From assembly GCF_003391135.1 (NCBI RefSeq), contig NZ_CP031455.1, positions 7,963,501-8,027,500 on the forward strand: DNA of 64,000 bases, written 5' to 3'. The stretch is from Streptoverticillium olivoreticuli subsp. olivoreticuli (GTDB lineage Bacteria > Actinomycetota > Actinomycetes > Streptomycetales > Streptomycetaceae). Each line of letters starts with the position of its first letter. Position 1 is the first letter of the stretch. The position numbers were made by a program, and so were the translations under genes. Positions 50,215 to 58,289 of this stretch are shown piece by piece. The notes under the pieces are model-generated. The model ran no database searches. It was not told the origin of the DNA and saw only the letters and a list, made by a program, of their open reading frames with translations.

Positions 50215-50637
50215 TCACTCGTCGCCGGGTCCGGAACTCCGGTCCCCGCGGCGCCACTTCACCGCCAGTCCGGCCAGGACCCCCACCCCCGCCGTCAGCA
50301 CGACCAGCAGCACCCAGTTGCGGTCGTAGTCCAACGGCAGGACCGTGGGGTTCTGCACCGGACCCGGCCGCAGCAGCACCGGTCCGGCCACCGCCGTCAG
50401 CGCGGCGGCCACCAGCAGCGTCCCCCGGACCACCCCCCGCACCGGCACGCGCGACACCGCGAAGCCCACCGCCAAGGTGAGCGGCACCACCAGACCGTCG
50501 TGCACGACGAGCACGCCGAGCAGCCACTTCGCCACCACCCACGGGTCCTGCGCGTCCGCGCCGAACAGCAGCGCCCACACCCCCGCCGCCATCAGCGCGA
50601 CGCCCAGCGCGCCCGCCGAGATCCGCAACCCGCGCAT
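50215..50637 (-). CDS. Small membrane protein coupled to the oxidoreductase
   Basis: 140 residues, four hydrophobic helices (LRISAGALGVALMAAGVWALLF, VAKWLLGVLVVHDGLVVPLTLAVGF, GTLLVAAALTAVAGPVLL, NWVLLVVLTAGVGVLAGLAVKW). Its ATG overlaps the stop of the molybdopterin oxidoreductase gene (TGATG), so it is very likely a partner. Function unknown. Confidence 0.7.
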   Translation of the reverse strand: MRGLRISAGALGVALMAAGVWALLFGADAQDPWVVAKWLLGVLVVHDGLVVPLTLAVGFAVSRVPVRGVVRGTLLVAAALTAVAGPVLLRPGPVQNPTVLPLDYDRNWVLLVVLTAGVGVLAGLAVKWRRGDRSSGPGDE

Positions 50638-51782
50638 CACAGCACCTCCATCCGGGCGACCCACTTGGTCTGGAGCACGCCCGGCCGGTTCGGGGCGATG
50701 ATCCGCGCCGGATAGCCGTGGTCGAGGGAGAGCACCTCGCCGTTGAGGCGCAGGGCGAGGAGGGTGAGCGGGTCCCGGGCGTAGGTGTGCGGCATCACCA
50801 TCACCCGGTACCCGCCGCGGGCCTCCAGCGACGTCACCCGGATCAGGGCGCCGGGCGGGGCGCCCGCCCGGTCCAGCAGGTCCCGCACCCGTACCCCCGT
50901 CCAGTGCGCCGACTTGCTCCACCCCTCCACGCACGCGATGGGCAGGGTCACCTCCCGCTGCGGCAGCGCGCGCAGGCCGGCCAGCGTCAGCTCGTACGGG
51001 CGCGGGCCGTCGACCCGCAGCCGCCAGTCCCGCACCGTCGTGGCGTCCACCCTGGCCAGCGCGGCGGTCCGGTTGATGGGCAGGCCCTGCGGGCCGTGGT
51101 CCGGCTGGCGGGGCGCCAGCAGGTCCAGTCCGCCGAGCGGCGTGAACGACTGCCCGACCGTCGTCACCGTCACCGCACCGGCCGCCACGCCCACGGCCGT
51201 CAGCAGCGACCGCCGGTCGACGGCGTCCTCGGCGGGCAGCGCCAGGGTGCCCGCCGACCGGCGCCGCCAGTGCGCCCTGATCTCCGGCGCCTTGACCGCC
51301 ACGTGCAGGACGACGGAGCCGATCAGCAGCCAGCCCACCGCGAAGTGCACGGGCACGAAGGAGAACGCGTACGGATACCACTGCGCGGTGTTCAGCAGCC
51401 CCGACATCAGCTCGAACAGGGCCGACGCCACCAGCACCGCCACCGACACCCGCTCCAGCGCGTGCCGCACCGACCGCACCGGAGGCCACACGAACAGCCG
51501 CGGATACACCGTCCACAGCTTCGCCAGCAGCAGGGGGATCGCCGTGATGCCGCTCGCCACATGCAGCCCCTGCGTCACCCGGTACCCCCACCGGGGGCGG
51601 CTGGGCAGCACGTCCGCCAGCATGCCCGGCTGCTGGAGGTAATGACTGATCAGGCCGGTCACGAAGCAGACGGCGACCGCCACCCCCAGCCAGCGGCCGA
51701 TCGCGGTCGCCGTGCGGGCGTCGTGGAGCCTGCCGCGGAACGACGGCGGGGCCAGGGGGAATCGGGGGAGGGGGAGCTTCAT
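50637..51782 (-). CDS. Cytochrome b561-like / molybdopterin oxidoreductase fusion
   Basis: 381 residues. The N-terminal 165 residues have four membrane helices with His47, His74, His146 and His160 as possible haem ligands (b561-like). Residues 190-215 form another hydrophobic segment (TAVGVAAGAVTVTTVGQSF). The C-terminal 180 residues are sulphite-oxidase-fold: LRVDGPRPYELTLAGLRALPQREVTLPIACVEGWSKSAHWTGVRVRDLL, Cys284 as molybdenum ligand, and YARDPLTLLALRLNGEVLSLDHGYPARII. It should catalyse a periplasmic oxygen-atom or sulphoxide chemistry with electrons through the membrane. Substrate unknown. Confidence 0.85.
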   Translation of the reverse strand: MKLPLPRFPLAPPSFRGRLHDARTATAIGRWLGVAVAVCFVTGLISHYLQQPGMLADVLPSRPRWGYRVTQGLHVASGITAIPLLLAKLWTVYPRLFVWPPVRSVRHALERVSVAVLVASALFELMSGLLNTAQWYPYAFSFVPVHFAVGWLLIGSVVLHVAVKAPEIRAHWRRRSAGTLALPAEDAVDRRSLLTAVGVAAGAVTVTTVGQSFTPLGGLDLLAPRQPDHGPQGLPINRTAALARVDATTVRDWRLRVDGPRPYELTLAGLRALPQREVTLPIACVEGWSKSAHWTGVRVRDLLDRAGAPPGALIRVTSLEARGGYRVMVMPHTYARDPLTLLALRLNGEVLSLDHGYPARIIAPNRPGVLQTKWVARMEVL

Positions 51783-51828
51783 GGCTCCATCAGACCGCGC
51801 GCGAGGGCCCGCCGGGGGTGATCGACAC

Positions 51829-51844
51829 CTTACGAAACGCGGAC
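51829..51844. promoter_or_regulatory. Shared 16-bp motif, copy 2
   Basis: Identical to 48241-48256. It is 46 bases from the oxidoreductase start and 51 from the GT87 start, nearly the same geometry as copy 1. Confidence 0.65.
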
Positions 51845-51895
51845 GTCCGCGCAGGTCCGCGGGCCGGGGAGGGCTCGCGGTGCCAGGGTGGACCC

Positions 51896-53356
51896 GTGAA
51901 GCCCCGTACCGCCGCCACCGTCACCATCGCCCTGCTCGCCGCCCTCACCACGGTCCTCGCCACGGCCGTCCGCGGTGACGCCTACTTCACGGACCCGGCC
52001 GCCCTCACCGGCTGGTACGCGGCCGCGTGGGCCCTCTTCGCCGCGGCCGCCTGGTCCCTGCGCTCGGTGTCCGCCCGGCACGTCGCGCCCCTGGTCCTGG
52101 CCGGGTCGGTCGCCGTCGCCGCCACCGGACTGCTCGCGGAGCCCCGCACCAGCTCGGACGCCTTCCGCTACGTCTGGGACGGACGCGTGCAGGCCGCGGG
52201 CATCTCCCCGTACGACCACGCACCGGCCGACCCCGCGCTCGCGCACCTGCGCGACCCCTGGCTCTTCCCCAAGGGCGCTCAGTGTGCGCGGCCGGAGCGG
52301 TTCCGCATCGCCACGGACACCGGGCAGCCCGCGTGCACACGCATCAACCGGCCGTACGTGCACACCATTTACCCGCCCGTCGCCGAGGGCTACTTCCTCC
52401 TCGTCCAGGAACTCTCACCGCCCGGCGCCCGCCACAAGCCGCTCCAGGTGGGCGGCGCGCTGCTCGCCGTGGCCACCTCGGGGCTGCTGCTGTACGCGCT
52501 GCGCAGGCGCGGCGACGGCCGGGCCGCGGCGTACTGGGCCTGGTGCCCGGCCGTCGCCGTCGAAGCCGTCAACAGCGCCCACGCCGACATGCTGAGCGTG
52601 CTGCTCACCGTCGCCGCCTTCACCGTCGTCGGCGCCCGCCGCACCCTCGGCGGCGCCCTGCTCGGCGCGGGCATCGCCACCAAACTGCTCCCCGCCGTCA
52701 CCCTCCCCGGAGCCCTCAGCGGCCTCGCGGCACCGGGACCCGCGCGCGGCAGGGCGCGGCGGGCCCTCACGGTGCTGCTGCCCGCCGCGGCCGTCGTCGC
52801 CATCGGCTATCTGCCGTACGTCCTGATCTCGGACAGCTCCGTCCTCGGCTACCTGAGCGGCTACACACAGGAGGAGGGCTACGACGACGCCACCGTGAAG
52901 AACCGCTACGCCCTGCTGCGCCTGGTGCTCCCCGACACCTGGGCCCTGCCCGCCACCCTCGCCGTTCTGGCCGTGGTGGTGGGGTACGTGCTCCGGCGCG
53001 GCGACCCCGGGCGGCCCTGGCGCGGCGCGCTGCTCGTCACGGGGACGGCGTTCCTGCTGCTGACACCGGGCTACTCCTGGTACGCGCTGCTCCTCGTCGG
53101 CCTGGTGGCCCTCGACGGGCGGTGGGAGTGGCTGGGCGTCGCGATGGCCGGGGCCGCCAAGTACATCGGCGGCCGGGCCGCGCCTGACCCCAACCTGCTC
53201 GGGACGACCGCCTACGCGGTGGCCGCCCTGATGGTGGCGGGGGGCTGGGCGCTGCGCCGCCGCGAGGCCGCCGCCACCGACCGGGCCGCGCCCGGGGCCG
53301 CAGGCCCGGCCCGGCGGACCGCCCCCCACCGCGAACCGGAACCCCCACGCCCATAA
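51896..53356 (+). CDS. GT87-like polyprenyl-phosphate-sugar mannosyltransferase
   Basis: 486 residues from GTG 51896. About ten membrane helices; first luminal loop contains TSSDAFRYVWDGRVQAAGISPYDHAP (GT-C style Asp/Arg cluster), then RPYVHTIYPPVAEGYFLLVQEL, and GAGIATKLLPAVTLPG. It belongs to the GT-C type enzymes that add a sugar from a lipid-linked donor outside the membrane. Pro/Arg-rich cytoplasmic end. Its promoter is shared with the oxidoreductase. Confidence 0.82.
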   Translation: MKPRTAATVTIALLAALTTVLATAVRGDAYFTDPAALTGWYAAAWALFAAAAWSLRSVSARHVAPLVLAGSVAVAATGLLAEPRTSSDAFRYVWDGRVQAAGISPYDHAPADPALAHLRDPWLFPKGAQCARPERFRIATDTGQPACTRINRPYVHTIYPPVAEGYFLLVQELSPPGARHKPLQVGGALLAVATSGLLLYALRRRGDGRAAAYWAWCPAVAVEAVNSAHADMLSVLLTVAAFTVVGARRTLGGALLGAGIATKLLPAVTLPGALSGLAAPGPARGRARRALTVLLPAAAVVAIGYLPYVLISDSSVLGYLSGYTQEEGYDDATVKNRYALLRLVLPDTWALPATLAVLAVVVGYVLRRGDPGRPWRGALLVTGTAFLLLTPGYSWYALLLVGLVALDGRWEWLGVAMAGAAKYIGGRAAPDPNLLGTTAYAVAALMVAGGWALRRREAAATDRAAPGAAGPARRTAPHREPEPPRP

Positions 53357-53401
53357 AATCGGGGCGAAACGTACGGCGCCGACCCGCGGAGAGCACCCCC
53401 G

Positions 53402-55807
53402 ATGACGACCCCCGAAGGCGGCGCGCACGACCCCTACATCCGGGTCCGAGGCGCGCGCGAGCACAATCTGCGGGCCGTCGACGTCGACATCCCGCGCGAC
53501 GCCCTCGTCGTCTTCACCGGAGTCTCCGGCTCCGGGAAGTCCTCGCTCGCCTTCGGGACCGTCTACGCCGAGGCCCAGCGCCGCTACTTCGAGTCCGTGG
53601 CACCGTACGCCCGCCGGCTCATCCACCAGGTGGGCGCGCCCAAGGTCGAGGAGATCAGCGGCCTGCCGCCCGCCGTGGCCCTGGAACAGCGCAGGTCCGC
53701 GCCCACCTCACGGTCCTCCGTCGGCACCGTCACCACGCTCTCCAACTCCCTGCGCATGCTCCTCTCCCGCGCCGGCACCTACCCCGAGGGCGCCGCGCGG
53801 CTGGACTCCGACGCCTTCTCGCCGAACACGGCCGCCGGGGCGTGCCCGGAGTGCCACGGCCTGGGGCAGGTCCACCGGGTCACCGAGGAATCGCTGGTGC
53901 CCGACGCGTCGCTGTCGATCCGCGACGGCGCGATCGCCGCCTGGCCGGGCGCCTGGCAGGGCAAGAACCTCCGCGACATCCTCGGCGCCCTCGGCCACGA
54001 CCTCGACCGGCCCTGGCGCGACCTGCCGCGGGCCGACCGCGACTGGATCCTCTTCACCGACGAACAGCCCGTCGTCACCGTCCACCCCGTGCGCGACGCC
54101 GACCGCATCCAACGCCCCTACAAGGGCACCTACATGAGCGCCAAGCGCTACGTCCTGCACACCGTCGCCGACTCCAGGAGCACCGCCCTGCGCGCCCGCG
54201 CCGAGCGGCACCTGGTCAGCGGAGCCTGCCCGATGTGCGACGGACGGCGCCTGCGGCCCGAGGCACTGGCCGTCACCTTCGCCGGCCGGGACATCTCCGC
54301 GCTCGCCGCCCTGCCCCTCGCCGACCTCGCGAACACCCTGCGCCCCGCGTGCGAGGGCGACGGCGTGGCCGCCACCCTCGCCACCGACCTCGTCGCCCGC
54401 ATCGAGGTGCTCACCGAACTCGGCCTCGGCTACCTCGGTACGGACCGGCCCACCCCCACCCTCTCGGCGGGCGAACTCCAGCGGCTGCGGCTCGCCACCC
54501 AGCTGCGCTCGGGCCTCTTCGGCGTCGTCTACGTCCTGGACGAACCCTCGGCCGGGCTGCACCCCGCCGACAGCGCCGCGCTGCTCACCGTCCTGGACCG
54601 GCTGAAGGCCGCGGGCAACTCGCTGTTCGTCGTCGAACACCACCTGGACGTCGTGCGCCGCGCCGACTGGATCGTCGACGTCGGGCCACGGGCCGGCGAA
54701 CACGGCGGACAGATTCTCTACAGCGGGCCCGTCGCCGGGCTCGCGGACGTGACCGGATCCGCGACCCGCCCCTTCGTCTTCCCCGACGGCCCCGCGCCCG
54801 TGGCCCGCGCACCCCGCGAGCCCTCCGGCGCGCTGCGGCTGCGCGGCGTCACCCGGCACAACCTCCGCGGCCTCGACGTGGAATTCCCCCTCGGCGTCTT
54901 CACCGCCGTCACCGGCGTCTCCGGCTCGGGCAAGTCGACCCTGGTCGGACAGGTGCTCGCGGAGACCGTGACCGCCCACCTCGCGGGCGACCCGGTCACG
55001 GGCGCCGAGGGCCTGGAAGCCGTCCACCGGCTCGTCACGGTCGACCAGAAGCCGATCGGCCGCACGCCGCGCTCCAACCTCGCCACGTACACGGGCCTGT
55101 TCGACGCCGTGCGCAAGGTCTTCGCGGCCACCGACGACGCCCGCGCCCGCGGCTACACCGTGGGCCGCTTCTCCTTCAACGTCACCGCCGGGCGGTGCGA
55201 GGTGTGCCAGGGCGAGGGCTTCGTCGCCGTCGAGCTGCTGTTCCTGCCCGGTACGTACGCGCCCTGCGCCGCGTGCCACGGGGCGCGCTACAACCCGGAG
55301 ACACTGGAGATCACCTACCGCGGCGCGAACATCGCCGAGGTCCTCGACCTGACCGTCGACGCGGCCGCCGGCTTCCTCGCCGACGTGCCCGCCGCGGCCC
55401 GCAGCCTGCGCACCCTCCAGGACGTCGGCCTCGGCTACCTGCGCCTGGGCCAGCCCGCCACGGAGCTCTCCGGCGGCGAGGCGCAGCGCATCAAGCTCGC
55501 CACGGAACTCCAGCGCACCCGGCGGGGCCACACCCTCTACGTCCTCGACGAGCCCACCACCGGACTGCACCCGGCCGACACCGAACTCCTGCTGCGGCAG
55601 CTGCACGGGCTGGTCGACGCGGGCAACTCCGTGGTGGTCGTGGAGCACGACATGGCGGTGGCGGCCGGCGCGGACCACGTCATCGACCTCGGGCCCGGCG
55701 GCGGGGACGCGGGCGGGCGCGTGGTCGCTGCGGGCACGCCGCACGCGGTGGCCCGCGCGGCGGACAGCGTGACGGCGCCGTACCTCCGGGCGGCGCTGGG
55801 CACGTGA
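53402..55807 (+). CDS. Short UvrA-like ABC ATPase (UvrA2/DrrC type)
   Basis: 801 residues, about 150 fewer than normal UvrA. Two ABC cassettes: Walker A GVSGSGKSSLAF and GVSGSGKSTLVG, signatures LSAGELQRLRLATQL and LSGGEAQRIKLATEL, Walker B VVYVLDEPSAGLHPAD and TLYVLDEPTTGLHPAD. Zinc pairs include CPECHGLG, CPMCDGRR, CEVCQGEGF and CAACHGARYN. The size fits UvrA-type proteins that lack the UvrB-binding insert, which bind DNA damage or intercalators without a standard excinuclease role. Note LSAGE instead of LSGGE in cassette one. Confidence 0.9.
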   Translation: MTTPEGGAHDPYIRVRGAREHNLRAVDVDIPRDALVVFTGVSGSGKSSLAFGTVYAEAQRRYFESVAPYARRLIHQVGAPKVEEISGLPPAVALEQRRSAPTSRSSVGTVTTLSNSLRMLLSRAGTYPEGAARLDSDAFSPNTAAGACPECHGLGQVHRVTEESLVPDASLSIRDGAIAAWPGAWQGKNLRDILGALGHDLDRPWRDLPRADRDWILFTDEQPVVTVHPVRDADRIQRPYKGTYMSAKRYVLHTVADSRSTALRARAERHLVSGACPMCDGRRLRPEALAVTFAGRDISALAALPLADLANTLRPACEGDGVAATLATDLVARIEVLTELGLGYLGTDRPTPTLSAGELQRLRLATQLRSGLFGVVYVLDEPSAGLHPADSAALLTVLDRLKAAGNSLFVVEHHLDVVRRADWIVDVGPRAGEHGGQILYSGPVAGLADVTGSATRPFVFPDGPAPVARAPREPSGALRLRGVTRHNLRGLDVEFPLGVFTAVTGVSGSGKSTLVGQVLAETVTAHLAGDPVTGAEGLEAVHRLVTVDQKPIGRTPRSNLATYTGLFDAVRKVFAATDDARARGYTVGRFSFNVTAGRCEVCQGEGFVAVELLFLPGTYAPCAACHGARYNPETLEITYRGANIAEVLDLTVDAAAGFLADVPAAARSLRTLQDVGLGYLRLGQPATELSGGEAQRIKLATELQRTRRGHTLYVLDEPTTGLHPADTELLLRQLHGLVDAGNSVVVVEHDMAVAAGADHVIDLGPGGGDAGGRVVAAGTPHAVARAADSVTAPYLRAALGT

Positions 55808-55852
55808 CCAGGGCCGTGTTGCCGCGCCCGCCCACTGCGGCAGACTGGAGCC

Positions 55853-56737
55853 ATGCCGGAGCTGCCCGAGGTCGAAGCCCTCGCCGGGTTCCTCGCCGGG
55901 CACCTCACCGGACGCACGGTCGAGCGGGTGCTCCCGGTGGCCGTGTCCGTCCTCAAGACGTACGACCCGCCGCTGAGCGCGGTCGAGGGGCGGCGGGTGA
56001 CCGCCGTGACCCGGTACGGCAAATTCCTGGACCTGGCCACCGACGGCGGCCCGCACCTGGCCTTCCACCTCGCCCGCGCGGGCTGGCTGCGCTGGCACGA
56101 CCGGCTCCCCGACGCCCCGCCGCGCCCCGGCAGGGGCCCGCTCGCGTTGCGGCTCCGGCTCACCGACGGCGCCGGGTTCGACCTCACCGAGGCGGGCACC
56201 CGGAAGCGGCTCGCCGTCCACTGCGTCCACGAGGTGTCCGACGTGCCCGGCATCGCCCGGCTCGGCCCGGACCCGCTCGCGCCGGACTTCACCCGTGACG
56301 CCTTCGCGGCGCTGCTGCGCGACGAACGACGGCAGCTCAAGGGCGTCCTGCGGGACCAGGGCGTGATCGCGGGCATCGGCAACGCCTACTCGGACGAGAT
56401 CCTGCACGCCGCCCGGATGTCCCCCTTCAAGCTCGCCGCGAGCCTGACGGAGGACGAGATCACCACGCTCCACGAGGCGCTGGGCACGACGCTGCGCGAG
56501 GCCGTCGAGCGGGCGCGCGGCCACGCGGCGGCGGATCTGAAGGCGGAGAAGAAGAGCGGGCTGCGGGTGCACGGGCGCACCGGGCAGCCCTGTCCGGTCT
56601 GCGGGGACACGATCCGCGAGGTGTCGTATCGCGACTCCTCGCTCCAGTACTGCCCGACATGCCAGACGGCCGGCAAACTGCTCGCCGACCGTCGGTTGTC
56701 CCTCCCCCAGCTACCGCTGGGAGGTGCCCCCAGCTGA
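55853..56737 (+). CDS. Fpg/Nei-family DNA glycosylase
   Basis: 294 residues. Catalytic N-terminus MPELPEVEALAGF (Pro2, Glu3), Lys in TRYGKFLDL, H2TH region (LKGVLRDQGVIAGIGNAYSDEILHAARMSP), and zinc finger CPVCGDTIREVSYRDSSLQYCPTC. It excises oxidised bases. Its last residues (LPQLPLGGAPS) are encoded inside a Streptomyces intergenic hairpin repeat. Adjacent to the UvrA-like gene, forming a repair pair. Confidence 0.9.
   Translation: MPELPEVEALAGFLAGHLTGRTVERVLPVAVSVLKTYDPPLSAVEGRRVTAVTRYGKFLDLATDGGPHLAFHLARAGWLRWHDRLPDAPPRPGRGPLALRLRLTDGAGFDLTEAGTRKRLAVHCVHEVSDVPGIARLGPDPLAPDFTRDAFAALLRDERRQLKGVLRDQGVIAGIGNAYSDEILHAARMSPFKLAASLTEDEITTLHEALGTTLREAVERARGHAAADLKAEKKSGLRVHGRTGQPCPVCGDTIREVSYRDSSLQYCPTCQTAGKLLADRRLSLPQLPLGGAPS
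56698..56734. repeat. Intergenic hairpin repeat covering the Fpg/Nei gene end
   Basis: CCTCCCCCAGC-TACC-GCTGGGAGG (2-base bulge) followed by TGCCCCCAG. I recall this as a dispersed Streptomyces repeat. It may also terminate both convergent genes. Confidence 0.5.
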
Positions 56738-56746
56738 AATAGCCGG

Positions 56747-58195
56747 TCACTCCTGGGGAATTCCCCGCGCGTCCGCGTGCGCCAGCTCCGAGTGCTTGTA
56801 GGAGTAGGCGAAGTACACGACCATCCCCACCGCGAACCACACCGCGAACCGCACCCACGTCTGCCACGCCAGATAGGTGATCAGCCAGATCGACGCGGCG
56901 ACCCCGATCGTCGGGACCACCGGCACCCACGGGCAGCGGAAGGAGCGCGGCAGGTCCGGGCGCTTGTAGCGGAGCACGATCACCGCCGTGCACACCACCG
57001 CGAAGGCCAGCAGGATGCCGATGTTGGTGAGCTCGGCGGCCTCGCCGATCGGCACGAGACCGGCGATGGCCGCCGAGGCCACGCCCACGATCCACGTCAC
57101 GCGCGTCGGCACGTGCCGGGTCGGGTGCGTCTTGGCGAACCACTTCGGCAGCAGCCCGTCCCGGCTCATCGCGAACCACACCCGGGTCACACCGAGCATG
57201 AAGGTGAACATGACGGTGAGGATGCCGATGATCGCGCCGACCGCGATGACGTCCGCGATCCCGCTCAGGCCCACCGACTTGAAGGCCGTCGAGAAGCCGC
57301 TCTTCTTGTCGATGTCCTTGTAGCTCTGCATGCCCGTCAGCACCAGGCAGGCCAGCACGTACAGCACCATCGAGATGCCCAGCGAGTAGAGGATCGCCTT
57401 CGGCATGTGGCGCTGCGCGTCCTTGGACTCCTCCGCCGCCGTGGACATCGCGTCGTAGCCGAAGACGGCGAAGAAGACCGTGGCCGCGCCCGTGAAGGCA
57501 CCGCTGACCCCGAACGGGAAGAACGGCGTGTAGTGCGACGACTTCACATGGAAGAACCCCACCCCGATCACCAGCAGGACCACCAGGACCTTCAGCCCCA
57601 CCACGATCGTCTCGAAGCGCGCCGCGTTCTTCATGCCCATGGTCAGCAGCCAGGCGATCAGCAGGCACAGCACCGCCGCGAACAGGTCGATCCGGTGCCC
57701 CGCCCCGGTCCCCGGCGCGCCCAGCATCCACTTGGGCAGCTCGGCGTTCGTCTCCCCGAGCAGGAAGTTGATGTAGCCCGAGATGCCGATGGCCACCACC
57801 GCGACGATCGCCGTGTACTCCAGCAGCAGGTCCCAGCCGATGAACCAGCCGCCGATCTCCCCGAGCACGGCGTAGCCGTACGTATAGGCCGAACCGGCCC
57901 GGGGGATCAGGCCCGCGAACTCCGCGTACGAGAAGGCCGCCGCCGCGCTCGCCACCCCCGCGATGAGGAAGGACACGAGCACGGCGGGACCGGCGACACC
58001 GTTGGCGATGGTCCCGGCCAGGCTGAAGATGCCCGCGCCGATGATGCCGCCGACGCCGATGGCCGTCAGCTGCCACAGCCCCAGGGTGCGGGTCAGCCGC
58101 TGGGCCGGCCCGCCGCCCTCGACGGTCTCCGCCTCTTCGATTGTCTCGATCGGTTTGCGGCGCAGTACGCCCTGACCCGCGCGGAGCCTGGCCAT
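56747..58195 (-). CDS. CAT/APC-type amino-acid permease
   Basis: 482 residues, twelve to fourteen hydrophobic segments starting LWQLTAIGVGGIIGAGIFSLAGTIANGVAGPAVLVS split after GIFSL. GYDAMSTAAEESKDAQRHMPKAI is the cationic-amino-acid transporter consensus, and RVWFAMSRDGLLPKWFAKTHPTRHVPTRV follows. It is a cytoplasmic-membrane uptake system, substrate not determined. Downstream of GH92 on the same strand. Confidence 0.87.
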   Translation of the reverse strand: MARLRAGQGVLRRKPIETIEEAETVEGGGPAQRLTRTLGLWQLTAIGVGGIIGAGIFSLAGTIANGVAGPAVLVSFLIAGVASAAAAFSYAEFAGLIPRAGSAYTYGYAVLGEIGGWFIGWDLLLEYTAIVAVVAIGISGYINFLLGETNAELPKWMLGAPGTGAGHRIDLFAAVLCLLIAWLLTMGMKNAARFETIVVGLKVLVVLLVIGVGFFHVKSSHYTPFFPFGVSGAFTGAATVFFAVFGYDAMSTAAEESKDAQRHMPKAILYSLGISMVLYVLACLVLTGMQSYKDIDKKSGFSTAFKSVGLSGIADVIAVGAIIGILTVMFTFMLGVTRVWFAMSRDGLLPKWFAKTHPTRHVPTRVTWIVGVASAAIAGLVPIGEAAELTNIGILLAFAVVCTAVIVLRYKRPDLPRSFRCPWVPVVPTIGVAASIWLITYLAWQTWVRFAVWFAVGMVVYFAYSYKHSELAHADARGIPQE

Positions 58196-58289
58196 GTGTC
58201 ATGTCCTCTCGTCGACCCTGACGGGGCCGAACATCATCGCCGAGCGGGGACGGCTTCGGAAGACGCCGCCCCGCACCGGCGCCCCGGGT

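Noticed and set aside
53708..56572. A 954-codon minus-strand open frame opposite the UvrA-like and Fpg/Nei genes.
   Set aside because: Same GC shadow effect; the plus-strand genes have intact catalytic motifs.
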